NCBI RefSeq assembly: GCF_014451325.2
Contig: NZ_JACSCH020000008.1
Coordinates: 304,721 to 368,720 of the forward strand
Length of the DNA stretch: 64,000 nucleotides
Origin: Streptomyces sp. CB02980
GTDB taxonomy: Bacteria > Actinomycetota > Actinomycetes > Streptomycetales > Streptomycetaceae
Reading direction: 5' to 3'
A model generated the notes under the pieces. That model searched no databases. It saw only the letters and a list, made by a program, of their open reading frames with translations, and was not told the origin of the DNA. Below are positions 1 to 8,603 of the stretch, in pieces. The position numbers and the translations under genes are program-made. Every line of letters starts with the position of its first letter. Position 1 is the stretch's first letter.

Positions 1-258
1 TACGCCGCCGTCTTCGCCTTCTACCGCGAGGGCTTCGAGGCCGCCGCCAAGCGCCTCTCCGCGTACGCCAACCACGCGGGCGGCGATGTGATGGACGAGC
101 CGGCGACCGCCAAGGCCCTCAGCTCCTACCTGCTGCGCGGCATCGACTGCGGCGCCCTCGACACCGCCGAGGTCGACGCGCTCACGGGCATGAACCGCGC
201 GGCCCTCGACCGCTTCGCGGCCCCGCGCCGCGGCGACCTGACGGCCTCCGCCGAGTAG
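1..258 (+). CDS. 3' end of an unidentified gene (partial)
   Basis: Frame 1 is open from the window edge to a TAG at 256-258, giving the last 85 residues of a protein whose start lies outside. The codon pattern is strongly GC at third positions, so it is real coding sequence. The piece is soluble and helix-rich (FYREGF, two LR/ALD segments, LLRGIDCGAL) with no membrane segment. I do not recognise the family with certainty; a C-terminal helical region of an aldolase-like (DUF6986-type) protein is a weak guess. It converges on the LacI-family gene, with about 110 bp between the two stop codons. Confidence 0.7.
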   Translation, partial: YAAVFAFYREGFEAAAKRLSAYANHAGGDVMDEPATAKALSSYLLRGIDCGALDTAEVDALTGMNRAALDRFAAPRRGDLTASAE

Positions 259-369
259 CGGGAGCGCCGTCGGGGCCGCCGCGTCGGCCGCCCCGACGGC
301 TGCTGTGCGGACCGCGGGGGCTCGGACCGCCGCCGCTCGGGGTGACGGCCCCGAGCCGACGGCCGTCGC

Positions 370-1404
370 TCAGACGGCCGACGGCGGAATCTCGCCCGAA
401 CCGCGCGCCAGGAGCGAGGTGCCGAGCACCACCCGCTCCGGCGCGTCGTCGGCCCCGTCGAGACGCCGGAACAGACGCTCCGCCGCCGTCCGGCCGAGCG
501 CGGCCGCGTCCTGGGCGATGACCGTGATGCCGAGCAGGTCGGCCAGTTCCATGTCGTCGAAGCCGACGAGGGCCACCGGCCGCGGGCGCCCCGCGAGAGC
601 GCGGACCACCGTGACCATCACCCGGTTGTTCCCCGCGAACAGCGCCGTCACGGGCTCCGTCGCGTCCAGCATCTCCCGTACGGCCGTCCTCACCCGCTCC
701 GGCTCCGTGGAGCCCAGCGAGACCCAGGAGTCGTCGACCGGCAGGCCCGCGTCCTCCATCGCCGTGCGGTAGCCGCGCAGCCGCTCGGACGCGGTGTGGA
801 TACGCGGCCGGTCGCCGATGAAGCCGATCCGGCGGTGTCCGTGGGCGATCAGATGGGCCACGCCGTCGCGCGCCCCGCCGAAGCTGTCGGACAGCACGGC
901 GTCGGCGTCGATCAGCCCCGCGGGGCGGTCGACGAAGACGGTGGCGACACCCGCCCTGATCTCCGGCTCCAGATAGCGGTGATCGTCACCGGCGGGGATG
1001 ACGATCAGGCCGTCGACCCGACGCGCGCAGAGGGCGAGCGCCAGCTCCTGCTCCCGGGCCGGGTCCTCGGCGCTCGAACCGTTGATGAGCAGCGCCCCGT
1101 GCGCCCGCGCGACCTCCTCGATCGCCCGGCTGAGCGGCCCGTAGAACGGGTCGGCGAGATCCTCCAGTACCAGGCCGACGGTCGCCGTCCTGCCCTTGCG
1201 CAGGACCCGCGCGCTGTCGTTGCGGCGGAAGCCGAGGACCTCGATGGCCTCCTGGACCCGTCGCTCGGTGTCCGGGGTGACCCCGGGCTCGCCGTTCACG
1301 ACCCGGGACACCGTCTTCAGGCCGACGCCCGCGCGCGCGGCGACGTCCTTCATCGTGGGCCGGATGCCGTAGCGGTGCTCGGTGCGGCGGGCGATGTCGG
1401 CCAC
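370..1404 (-). CDS. LacI-family transcriptional regulator
   Basis: A 344-residue LacI/GalR repressor, the usual length. A helix-turn-helix near residues 17-40 (MKDVAARAGV, TVSRVVNGEPGV) is followed by a periplasmic-binding-protein-like effector domain (VGLVLEDLADPFYG, GLIVIPAG, HGHRRIGFIGDR, VALVGFDDMELADLLG). I chose the GTG at 1404 because GGAGGAA lies 9 nt upstream; the frame also opens from an ATG at 1500 and has an internal ATG at 1353 with no ribosome site. The divergent gene is a ROK sugar kinase, and a perfect LacI-type palindrome lies between them, so it probably represses itself and the kinase in response to a sugar. The ligand cannot be told. Confidence 0.93.
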   Translation of the reverse strand: MADIARRTEHRYGIRPTMKDVAARAGVGLKTVSRVVNGEPGVTPDTERRVQEAIEVLGFRRNDSARVLRKGRTATVGLVLEDLADPFYGPLSRAIEEVARAHGALLINGSSAEDPAREQELALALCARRVDGLIVIPAGDDHRYLEPEIRAGVATVFVDRPAGLIDADAVLSDSFGGARDGVAHLIAHGHRRIGFIGDRPRIHTASERLRGYRTAMEDAGLPVDDSWVSLGSTEPERVRTAVREMLDATEPVTALFAGNNRVMVTVVRALAGRPRPVALVGFDDMELADLLGITVIAQDAAALGRTAAERLFRRLDGADDAPERVVLGTSLLARGSGEIPPSAV

Positions 1405-1508
1405 GGTGCGCGGTTCCTCCGTCGAAGGTCGGGTCGTCCGGCCGAAGAGCGGTTCGGCCGGTCGTACGGCGGTGTCTGATCGACTCCCTGGCCGAATCAT
1501 AGGGCCTG

Positions 1509-1567
1509 GACAACGTTGTCATGGGAAGGGAGACTGTACGGAACGGGACACCATAGACAACGTTCCG
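1509..1567. promoter_or_regulatory. LacI-type operator pair between the lacI-like and ROK kinase genes
   Basis: GACAACGTTGTC at 1509-1520 is a perfect 12-bp palindrome with the central CG typical of LacI-family operators. A second, degenerate site (GACAACGTTCCG, 1556-1567) keeps the left half and central core 47 bp downstream. Both lie between the divergent regulator and kinase, upstream of the kinase ATG at 1600. Binding by the adjacent LacI protein is inferred. Confidence 0.75.
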
Positions 1568-1599
1568 TCCGCTCGTCGCCGACTGGAGACCCCGCGCCC

Positions 1600-2547
1600 A
1601 TGCAGACCGATCCCGCCACGGGCCCCCTCGACGGACTCGTCGTCGCTCTCGACATCGGGGGCACCAAGATCGCCGGCGCCCTGGTCGACGAGGAGGGGCG
1701 CATCCGCGTCCGCTCCCAGCGGCCCACGCCCGCGCGTGAGGACGGCGAGACGGTGATGGGCGCGGTCGGGGACGTGCTCGCCGAGCTCGCGGGCTCGCCC
1801 CTGTGGGAGGCCGCCGGGGCCGTCGGCATCGGCAGCGCGGGCCCGGTCGACGCGTACCGGGGGACCGTCAGCCCGGTCAACGTGCCCGGCTGGCGCGACT
1901 TCCCGCTGGTCGAACGGGTCCACAAGGCGACGGGCGGACGGCCCGTCACCCTGGTCGGCGACGGCGTCGCCATGACGGCCGCCGAGCACTGGCTCGGCGC
2001 CGCCCGCGGCCACGACAACGCCCTCTGTCTCGTGGTCTCCACGGGCGTCGGCGGCGGCCTCGTCCTCGGTGGAAAGGTCCACCCCGGTCCCACCGGCAAC
2101 GCCGGTCACATCGGCCACATGGTGGTGGACATGGACGGCGAGCCCTGCGCCTGCGGCGGACGCGGCTGTGTCGAACGGATCGCCAGCGGCCCGCACATCG
2201 CCCGCCGCGCCCTGGAGAACGGCTGGCGCCCGGGGCCCGACGGCGACGCCTCCGCGGCCGCCGTGGCCGCCGCTGCGCGCGCGGGGGACCCGGCCGCCGT
2301 CGCCTCGTTCGAGCGGGCGGCCCAGGCTCTCGCGGCGGGCATCGCCGCGACGGCGACCCTCGTCGAGATCGACATCGCGGTCGTCGGCGGCGGGGTGGCG
2401 GGCGCCGGAGAGATCCTCTTCGCCCCGCTGCGCCGCGGCCTCGCCACGTACGCCACGCTCGACTTCGTCCGGAACCTGACGGTCGTCCCGGCCCTCACGG
2501 GCACGGACGCGGGCCTCCTGGGCGCCGCCGCGGCGGCGGTGTCCTGA
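1600..2547 (+). CDS. ROK-family sugar kinase
   Basis: A 315-residue ROK-family kinase, probably phosphorylating glucose or a related hexose with ATP in the cytoplasm. The ATP-binding phosphate motif DIGGTKIAG lies near residue 15. The ROK signature with its zinc-binding cysteines (GHIGHMVVDMDGEPCACGG, then RGCVE) lies near residue 165. There is no N-terminal helix-turn-helix, so it is a kinase rather than a ROK regulator. The ATG at 1600 has GGAG upstream; a TTG 84 bp earlier in frame falls inside the operator and is unlikely. Control by the divergent LacI protein is probable. Substrate unproven; it is not an obvious GlkA. Confidence 0.9.
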   Translation: MQTDPATGPLDGLVVALDIGGTKIAGALVDEEGRIRVRSQRPTPAREDGETVMGAVGDVLAELAGSPLWEAAGAVGIGSAGPVDAYRGTVSPVNVPGWRDFPLVERVHKATGGRPVTLVGDGVAMTAAEHWLGAARGHDNALCLVVSTGVGGGLVLGGKVHPGPTGNAGHIGHMVVDMDGEPCACGGRGCVERIASGPHIARRALENGWRPGPDGDASAAAVAAAARAGDPAAVASFERAAQALAAGIAATATLVEIDIAVVGGGVAGAGEILFAPLRRGLATYATLDFVRNLTVVPALTGTDAGLLGAAAAAVS

Positions 2548-2551
2548 GGCG

Positions 2552-2568
2552 CCCGCCCGGCGGGCGGG
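2552..2568. terminator. Hairpin between convergent genes
   Basis: CCCGCCCG at 2552-2559 pairs perfectly with CGGGCGGG at 2561-2568, five bases after the ROK kinase stop. There is no U-tract, as is common in Streptomyces. It could serve both converging genes. Confidence 0.5.
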
Positions 2569-2580
2569 ACCCCCGGCTCA

Positions 2581-2760
2581 TCACTCCCGTAGCCGCTCCG
2601 CCGTCCGTTGTTCGACGATCACCAGGAAGGCGTCGGACTCCAGGTCCATGACGACCCGGGCCGCCACCCCCTCGTCCCTGCGCGCCCCGGCGAACTCCTC
2701 CGCCGGCCAGCTGCCCCGCGGGCCGCCGGCCGGAAATCGTTCGAGAACCCTGCGACTCAT
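2581..2760 (-). CDS. Small acidic hypothetical protein (59 aa)
   Basis: A 59-residue frame starting MSRRVLERFP, with a patterned middle (GSWPAEEFAGARRDEG) and a hydrophobic strand-like end (ARVVMDLESDAFLVIVEQ). The ATG at 2760 has purine-rich GAGGGGG and GGAG upstream. The composition looks like a real small soluble protein rather than a shadow of another gene, and nothing better covers this stretch. I do not assign a function. It is divergent from the TmrB/NUDIX fusion gene and converges on the ROK kinase. Confidence 0.6.
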   Translation of the reverse strand: MSRRVLERFPAGGPRGSWPAEEFAGARRDEGVAARVVMDLESDAFLVIVEQRTAERLRE

Positions 2761-2916
2761 CTCTCCGCACCCCCTCGTGCTTGCCGTTCTCAACGACCCC
2801 CGCGCGGAAGTGTCACGCTCATGCCCAAGCGGACGCATATGCCAGGACATGCGTTCGTGGTTTTCGTGGCAGGGTGTTGGGGGCAATCCACAGGGGGCTG
2901 TCGAAGAGGGGGAATC

Positions 2917-3951
2917 GTGATCGTCTGGGTCAACGGTGCGTTCGGCGCGGGGAAGTCCAGCACCGCGCGCGAGCTGGTCGATCTGATCCCGAACAGCACG
3001 CTGTACGACCCCGAGGTCACCGGCGGGGGCCTGCGCGGCATGCTGCCGGCCAAGCGGCTCGCCGAGGTCGAGGACTACCAGGACCTGCCGATCTGGCGGC
3101 GCCTGGTGGTCGACACCGCCGCCGCCCTGCTCGCCGAGCTCGGCGGAGTCCTGGTCGTCCCCATGACCCTGCTGCGCCAGGAGTACCGCGACGAGATCTT
3201 CGGCGGGCTCGCCGCCCGCCGCATCGACGTCCGCCATGTGCTGCTGGCCCCGGAGGAAACGATCCTGCGGCAGCGGATCGACGACAGGTCCGAGTACGGC
3301 GACCCCGACGTCGACGCCCGCGTCCGGGAGTGGTGTCACGGCCATCTCGCGCCGTACCGGGCCGCGCTCGGCTGGCTCGCCGCCGAGGCGTACGTGGTCG
3401 ACACCTCGGCGCTCACCGTGGCCGAGGCCGCCCGGTCCGTCGCCGACGCGGTCCGGGCCGGCCGTGCCGCCCCCTGCGGCATCGTCCAGACCCCCGAACC
3501 GACCGGCGAGACCGTCGCCGCCGGAGTCCTGCTCTTCGACGAGCGGGATCGTTTCCTCCTGGTCGACCCCACCTACAAGCCGGGCTGGGAGTTCCCCGGC
3601 GGTGTCGTCGAGGCCGGCGAACCCCCGGCCCGCGCCGGAATGCGCGAGGTGGCCGAGGAGATAGGCCTCGAACTCGACGCCGTGCCCCGCCTCCTGCTCG
3701 TCGACTGGGAACGCCCCAAGCCGCCCGGGTACGGCGGACTCCGCCTCCTCTTCGACGGCGGCACGCTCGGCCCCGCCGACACGGAACGCCTCCACCTACC
3801 CGGCGCCGAACTCCGCGACTGGCGCTTCGTCACCGAGGAGGAGGCCGCCGACCTCCTGCCCCCCGTCCGCTACCGCCGCCTCCGCTGGGCCCTGCGCGCC
3901 CGCGAACGCGGCACGGTGCTCAACCTGGAGGCCGGGGACCCGGTGGGCTGA
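2917..3951 (+). CDS. TmrB-like ATP-binding domain fused to a NUDIX hydrolase
   Basis: A 344-residue two-domain protein. Residues 1-190 have a P-loop (GAFGAGKSS, 7-15) in the context VIVWVNGAFGAGK followed by YDPE, LRGMLP and VVPMTLL. That order matches TmrB, the tunicamycin-resistance ATP-binding protein of Bacillus. Residues 200-330 are a NUDIX hydrolase with an intact box (G229, E235, REVAEEIGL, about 229-251) preceded by YKPGWEFPGG. The GTG at 2917 has a GAGGGGGAA ribosome site; earlier in-frame codons lack one. A plausible role is handling of a nucleotide or nucleotide-like compound; resistance is inference only. Confidence 0.85.
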   Translation: MIVWVNGAFGAGKSSTARELVDLIPNSTLYDPEVTGGGLRGMLPAKRLAEVEDYQDLPIWRRLVVDTAAALLAELGGVLVVPMTLLRQEYRDEIFGGLAARRIDVRHVLLAPEETILRQRIDDRSEYGDPDVDARVREWCHGHLAPYRAALGWLAAEAYVVDTSALTVAEAARSVADAVRAGRAAPCGIVQTPEPTGETVAAGVLLFDERDRFLLVDPTYKPGWEFPGGVVEAGEPPARAGMREVAEEIGLELDAVPRLLLVDWERPKPPGYGGLRLLFDGGTLGPADTERLHLPGAELRDWRFVTEEEAADLLPPVRYRRLRWALRARERGTVLNLEAGDPVG

Positions 3952-4043
3952 CGGCCACGACCGGGAGACCCGGTGGGCCGACGGTCGCGGCCGGGCGTCC
4001 CGGTGGTGGGCCGACGGTCGCGGTCAGGCCGTAGCCGTCGCGG
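3922..4043. repeat. Imperfect tandem repeats spanning the 3' ends of two convergent genes
   Basis: About three degenerate copies of a 29-33 bp unit (CCGGTGGGCCGACGGTCGCG core) run from the 3' end of the NUDIX fusion, the first including its TGA. Two copies of a 20-bp unit (CGGTCAGGCC core) then run to the MBL gene end; each contains TCA, the minus-strand TGA. No other gene fits in this 92-bp gap. Confidence 0.6.
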
Positions 4044-4745
4044 TCAGGCCACCGCCGTCGCGGCCGCCGCGGTCAGTCGCGCCGCCGTGTCCGAGGTCAC
4101 CGGCGCGCCGTGACCGCAGCACAACACCGACGGGCCCAGCTTCGCGAGCAGCCGCATCGAGTCCAGCGCGAGAGCGCGGTCGACATGGAGCACGCCGAAC
4201 ATCACGTCCGGCACCGACGCCACCGTGTCCCCGGTGAACAGCACACCGTGGCGCGGGAGATGGACGGCGATCGAACCGGGCGTGTGGCCGGGGGCGTGCA
4301 CCACCACCGCGCCGCCGCCGAAGCCGAGCACCTCGCCGTCCTCGACCTCCCGGTCGACCCGGGTCGGCGGCGCCTCCGGCGAGGTCACACCGTGCTCGAA
4401 GATCGGGATCTCCCAGTCCAGGACGTGCGGCTCCGGCACCGGCGCCTCGCCCCGGATCACCGGCGCGTCGAGCCCGTGCGCGAGGATCTCGGCCCCGTGC
4501 CGGTCCGCCAGCTCCTGCGCCGAGCCCACGTGGTCCCGGTGGCAGTGGGTCAGCACGATCCGGCGCAGCCGGTCCGGGTCCAGGCCGACGGACCGTATCG
4601 CCGCGGCCGTCTCGTCCGCCATGCCGGCCCAGCCGGCGTCGATCAGGGTCAGCTCCTCCTCGTCCTGCCACAGGTAGGCCTGGCCGATGGAGTAGTCGAG
4701 GAGGTGCAGACGTGGGGTGATCCTGCCGAGCTCGATGGATGCCAT
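4044..4745 (-). CDS. MBL-fold metallo-hydrolase
   Basis: A 233-residue metallo-beta-lactamase-fold hydrolase with no signal peptide. The metal motif H67-C-H69-R-D71-H72 is intact, followed by the later ligands in APGHTPGS, TGDT and CGHGAP, so two metal ions should bind. Glyoxalase II-like, lactonase-like or other thioester and phosphodiester activities share this pattern, so the substrate is open. The ATG at 4745 opens the protein naturally (MASIELGRITPRLHLLDY). It lies 85 bp beyond the end of the M20 peptidase gene on the same strand and could be co-transcribed with it. Confidence 0.88.
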   Translation of the reverse strand: MASIELGRITPRLHLLDYSIGQAYLWQDEEELTLIDAGWAGMADETAAAIRSVGLDPDRLRRIVLTHCHRDHVGSAQELADRHGAEILAHGLDAPVIRGEAPVPEPHVLDWEIPIFEHGVTSPEAPPTRVDREVEDGEVLGFGGGAVVVHAPGHTPGSIAVHLPRHGVLFTGDTVASVPDVMFGVLHVDRALALDSMRLLAKLGPSVLCCGHGAPVTSDTAARLTAAAATAVA

Positions 4746-4830
4746 ACGGCGAACCTACGTATCTCCGCAGGTCCGCCGCATGCTTCTACGCTCTCGGCGA
4801 GCTTCGCCGAACGCTGAACGTGTCCGCCCG

Positions 4831-6195
4831 TCAGTTCTGCTTCTGGCGCGCGTAGTTGAGCAGGAAGTGCGCCTCGGCCACGGACAGCCGCTCCAGCTCG
4901 TCCGGCGAGACGGACTCGTTGGGCGCGTGGATCTGGGCCTCCGGCTCGCTCAGACCGATCAGCAGGATCTCCGACTCCGGGTACAGCGAGGCCAGCGTGT
5001 TGCACAGCGGGATCGAGCCGCCCATGCCCGCCGTCTGCATCTCCTGACCGGGGTACGCGATCCGCATCGCCTCGGCCATCGACGCGTACGCCGGGCTCGA
5101 CGTGTCCGCCTGGAACGGCTGACCCTGGCCGACCTGTTCGAGCGAGACCCGGGCGTTCCACGGCGTGTGCTTCTCGATGTGCGCGAAGAGCAGCTTCGTC
5201 ACCTCGGCCGAGTCCAGACCCGGCGGCACCCGCAGGCTGAGCTGGGCGCGGGCCGAGGACGGGATCGACGGGGTCGCCCCGGCGACCGGGTGGCAGTCGA
5301 TGCCGATGACGGTGACGGCGGGACGCGCCCAGATCCGGTCGGCGACCGTACCGGCACCCGGCAGGGCCACTCCCGTGAGGACCTTGGCGTCCTGGCGGAA
5401 GTCCTCCTCCGGGTACTGCAGCCCCTCCCACACCTGGTCGCCCGGCAGCCCGTCGATGACGGTGGAACCGTCCGGGCCGCGCAGCGAGTCAAGTACGCGG
5501 ATCAGCGCGGCCAGCGCGTCCGGCGCGGCACCGCCGAACTGACCGGAGTGCAGATTGCCCTCCAGGGTGTCGATCCCCACCCGGATCATCGTCATGCCGC
5601 GCAGGGTCGCGGTCACGGTCGGCAGCCCCACCCGGAAGTTGCCCGCGTCGCCGATCACGATCGCGTCGGAGACGAGCAGTTCGGGGTGCTGCTCCGCGTA
5701 CCGCTCGAGACCGCCGGTGCCCTGCTCCTCCGAACCCTCGACGATCACCTTGACCGTCACGGGAATGCCGCCGTTCGCCTTGAGGGCGCGCAGCGCGAGC
5801 AGGTGCAGGATGAAGCCGCCCTTGCAGTCGGCCGTGCCACGCCCGTACCAGCGCCCGTTGCGCTCCGTCAGCTCGAACGGCGGGGTCAGCCAGGCGGACT
5901 CGTCCAGCTTCGGCTGTACGTCGTAGTGCGCGTACAGAAGGACGGTCGGCGCGCCGACCGGGCCGGGCAGGAGGCCGTACACGGCCTGCGAGCCGTCCGG
6001 GGTGTCGAGCAGCGCCACGTCCTGGAAGTCCTCGGCGCGCAGCGCGTCCGCGACCCAGTTCGCGGCGCCCTCGCACTCGCTGCGGGGCGCCACGGCCTCG
6101 TCCGCCACCGACTCGAAGGCCACCAGCTCCGTGAGCTCGGCCTTGGCACGGGGCATCAGGGACCGGACGGTCTCGGCGATCGGATTCGAGGTCAT
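4831..6195 (-). CDS. M20-family metallodipeptidase
   Basis: A 454-residue cytosolic M20/ArgE/CPG2-type peptidase, related to carnosinase-like dipeptidases. The first metal site AHYDVQP, the GRGTADCKGG segment with the bridging Asp, the catalytic Glu pair in EGSEEQG, and a C-terminal His in IHAPNE are all present, with a dimerisation lid between. The ATG at 6195 is preceded by AGGAG at about 7 nt; a GTG two codons earlier overlaps that site and is less likely. It should hydrolyse dipeptides or related amide bonds using zinc. It is divergent from the flavoprotein gene at 6361. Confidence 0.9.
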   Translation of the reverse strand: MTSNPIAETVRSLMPRAKAELTELVAFESVADEAVAPRSECEGAANWVADALRAEDFQDVALLDTPDGSQAVYGLLPGPVGAPTVLLYAHYDVQPKLDESAWLTPPFELTERNGRWYGRGTADCKGGFILHLLALRALKANGGIPVTVKVIVEGSEEQGTGGLERYAEQHPELLVSDAIVIGDAGNFRVGLPTVTATLRGMTMIRVGIDTLEGNLHSGQFGGAAPDALAALIRVLDSLRGPDGSTVIDGLPGDQVWEGLQYPEEDFRQDAKVLTGVALPGAGTVADRIWARPAVTVIGIDCHPVAGATPSIPSSARAQLSLRVPPGLDSAEVTKLLFAHIEKHTPWNARVSLEQVGQGQPFQADTSSPAYASMAEAMRIAYPGQEMQTAGMGGSIPLCNTLASLYPESEILLIGLSEPEAQIHAPNESVSPDELERLSVAEAHFLLNYARQKQN

Positions 6196-6360
6196 GGGCA
6201 CGCTCCTGATGGGTGCGACGTTTACGACGTAAGGACGGCGTTCGGCGTATGTCGTGGTACGGCGAACGCACCGCCGATCCTACGGCGCGGGCCTCTGGCT
6301 ACCGCGCCGTAGGATGCGTCAGGAGCAGACCACCGGTCGGATCAGGAGCAGAAGCACATC

Positions 6361-7983
6361 GTGAGCAGCGAGCAAGCGGAGAACGCCGGTCCGGAGAACA
6401 CCGCGCCCGAAGGCGCGGCTCCTGAGGGCATCACGGACGGGGTGTCGGACGCGGTGTCGGACGAGGTCACGGACGCCGAGGCGTCCCACGTATCGCACGA
6501 ATCGCACGACGGGGCGCCCGCGGAGGAGGCCTTGGACGCCGTGACGGCCGACGCCGTGACCGCCCTGGACGATGTGGGCGGTGTCGATGGCGCGGAGGGC
6601 GCGAACACCGAGGTCTGGGACGTCGTGGTCGTCGGCGCGGGGCCCGGCGGCGCGTCCGCGGCCTACGCGGCGGCGGTCGCCGGACGACGGGTGCTGCTCC
6701 TGGAGAAGTCCGAGCTGCCCCGGTACAAGACCTGCGGCGGAGGCATCATCGGCCCCTCCCGCGACTGTCTGCCGCCCGGCTTCGAACTGCCCCTCCAGGA
6801 CCGGGTGCACGCCGTCACCTTCTCCCTGGACGGCCGTTTCGCCCGTACCCGCCGCTCGCGGAAGATGCTCTTCGGGCTCATCAACCGCCCGGAGTTCGAC
6901 GCCCAGCTCGTCGAGCACGCCCAGAAGGCCGGCGCCGAGCTGCGGACCGGGGTCACGGTGACCCGCGTGGAGCAGCACGGCCCGGCGGTGCCGGACCGGC
7001 GGACCGTCGCCGTGGTGCTCGCCGACGGCGAGACCGTGCTCGCGCGCGCGGTCGTCGGCGCCGACGGCAGTGCCAGCCGGATAGGCGCGCATGTCGGGGT
7101 GAAGCTCGGTCAGGTCGACCTGGGCCTGGAGGCGGAGATTCCGGTACCGCCGTCCGTGGCCGAGGACTGGAAGGGCCGCGTCCTCATCGACTGGGGCCCG
7201 ATGCCCGGCAGTTACGGGTGGGTGTTCCCCAAGGGCGACACCCTGACGGTCGGCGTCATCTCGGCGCGCGGCGAGGGCGCCGCCACCAAGCGGTACATGG
7301 AGGACTTCGTCGCCCGGCTCGGCCTGTCCGGTTTCGAGCCCACGATCTCCTCCGGCCATCTGACGCGCTGCCGCACCGACGACTCGCCGCTCTCCCGCGG
7401 CCGGGTCCTCGTCTGCGGTGACGCGGCGGGGCTCCTGGAGCCGTGGACGCGTGAGGGCATCTCGTACGCGCTCCGCTCGGGCCGCCTTGCCGGCGAGTGG
7501 GCGGTACGGGTCGCCGAGGCCAACGACGCGGTCGACGCACGGCGTCAGGCCCTGAACTACGCCTTCGCCATCAAGGCCGGCCTCGGTGTCGAGATGGCCG
7601 TCGGGCGGCGGATGCTCGCCGTCTTCGAGCGGCGGCCGGGGCTGCTGCACGCGACGCTGACGGGGCTGCGTCCCGCCTGGAACGCGTTCGCCGACATCAC
7701 CCGGGGTTCGGCGACGCTCGGCGGCATGGTCCGCTCGAACGGCATGGCCCGGCGGGCCCTGGAGATCCTCGACAAGCGCATGGACACCTCGTCGGGTGTC
7801 GGCCCGGCGGGTCGGGGCGTCGGCAAGGGCGAGCGGTCGGCACCCGAGGCCGAGGTGAACGCGGATGCGAGCACGGATGCGACGGTGGATGTGAAGGCGG
7901 AGGGGCAGGCCGAGGTGCAGGCCGGCTCGAAGGCCGACGCGTCCGCGAAGCCGGAGGCTCCCGAGGCCCCGGAAGTGGTCTGA
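6361..7983 (+). CDS. Geranylgeranyl reductase family FAD-dependent oxidoreductase
   Basis: A 540-residue flavoprotein. Residues 1-85 are acidic and low-complexity and look disordered. The FAD-binding Rossmann motif VGAGPGGASAA starts at residue 91, with CGGGI after it and the second FAD motif GDAAGLLEPWTREGI near 360. The last 80 residues are again Ala/Glu/Val-rich. The core matches archaeal and actinobacterial geranylgeranyl reductases, which saturate prenyl chains of menaquinone or lipids. The GTG at 6361 follows AGGAGCAG. The low-complexity tails are unusual for the family. Substrate unknown; a menaquinone side chain is a reasonable guess. Confidence 0.85.
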   Translation: MSSEQAENAGPENTAPEGAAPEGITDGVSDAVSDEVTDAEASHVSHESHDGAPAEEALDAVTADAVTALDDVGGVDGAEGANTEVWDVVVVGAGPGGASAAYAAAVAGRRVLLLEKSELPRYKTCGGGIIGPSRDCLPPGFELPLQDRVHAVTFSLDGRFARTRRSRKMLFGLINRPEFDAQLVEHAQKAGAELRTGVTVTRVEQHGPAVPDRRTVAVVLADGETVLARAVVGADGSASRIGAHVGVKLGQVDLGLEAEIPVPPSVAEDWKGRVLIDWGPMPGSYGWVFPKGDTLTVGVISARGEGAATKRYMEDFVARLGLSGFEPTISSGHLTRCRTDDSPLSRGRVLVCGDAAGLLEPWTREGISYALRSGRLAGEWAVRVAEANDAVDARRQALNYAFAIKAGLGVEMAVGRRMLAVFERRPGLLHATLTGLRPAWNAFADITRGSATLGGMVRSNGMARRALEILDKRMDTSSGVGPAGRGVGKGERSAPEAEVNADASTDATVDVKAEGQAEVQAGSKADASAKPEAPEAPEVV

Positions 7984-8053
7984 GGCCTTGGACCGGCGCC
8001 CCTGGCGTACATGAAGTGAGTGTGGTGGACGGGCTCCGCCGCTCCGGCCGGTT

Positions 8054-8548
8054 TCACGCGGCGGGAGTGGTGGGGCCCGTCGGCGTGACGCGGAAGACGG
8101 GATGCTTCGGCGCGATCGCGCGCAGTTCCTCGTCGGAGGAGTCGGGGCCGACGCCGCCGAAGAAGACGCCGACCTCGGCCTTCCAGCGCTTGAGGTAGGC
8201 GCGCAGCAGCGCGGGCTTGTCGTCATCGGCGACCTCGACGACGGTGAAGTCCTGCACGTGCTTGCCGAGGATCAGCTGCCCGCCGCCGGCGACCCGCATG
8301 TTGTGGGTCCACTGGACGTGGCCGCGGGGCGCCACGAGGTAGCGGACGCCGTCCACCGTCAGGAGGTTGACGGGGGTACGGCGCCACTCGCCGCTCTTGC
8401 GGCCGCGGACGGCGAGCACGCGGGAGCCCCAGACGCTGAAGCCGCGGCGGGTCGCCCAGGCGACGGTGCGGTTGAGGACGTTCACGGTGAACCAGCCGGG
8501 CTTCATGACGTGGGCGGCGGGGTCGGAGTGGGTGGGCCGTGCGGACAT
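8054..8548 (-). CDS. F420-dependent (DDN-type) nitroreductase family protein
   Basis: A 164-residue protein of the deazaflavin-dependent nitroreductase family (DUF385). Family features are the N-terminal WFTVNVLNR helix, RGRKSGEWRRTPVNLL, and GVRYLVAPRGHVQWTHNMR, which line the F420 pocket. Such enzymes use reduced F420 to reduce quinones, nitro compounds or unsaturated substrates. The ATG at 8548 has AGGAGG at 5 nt. It is divergent from a TetR gene, with two perfect and one imperfect palindrome between, so repression by that TetR is likely. It converges on the geranylgeranyl-reductase-like gene. Confidence 0.9.
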   Translation of the reverse strand: MSARPTHSDPAAHVMKPGWFTVNVLNRTVAWATRRGFSVWGSRVLAVRGRKSGEWRRTPVNLLTVDGVRYLVAPRGHVQWTHNMRVAGGGQLILGKHVQDFTVVEVADDDKPALLRAYLKRWKAEVGVFFGGVGPDSSDEELRAIAPKHPVFRVTPTGPTTPAA

Positions 8549-8603
8549 GGTTCCTCCTGGGGCATCAAGCGGTGCCGGGTGGCAGCGACCGGGAGCAAAG
8601 TGT

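Noticed and set aside
1600..2547. Naming the kinase glkA
   Set aside because: Its N-terminal and zinc-motif context differ from the well-known Streptomyces GlkA, so only ROK kinase is supported.
4717..6312. 531-codon plus-strand open frame over the M20 peptidase
   Set aside because: Arg/Gly/His-rich translation with no family; the minus strand carries all catalytic motifs of the peptidase.
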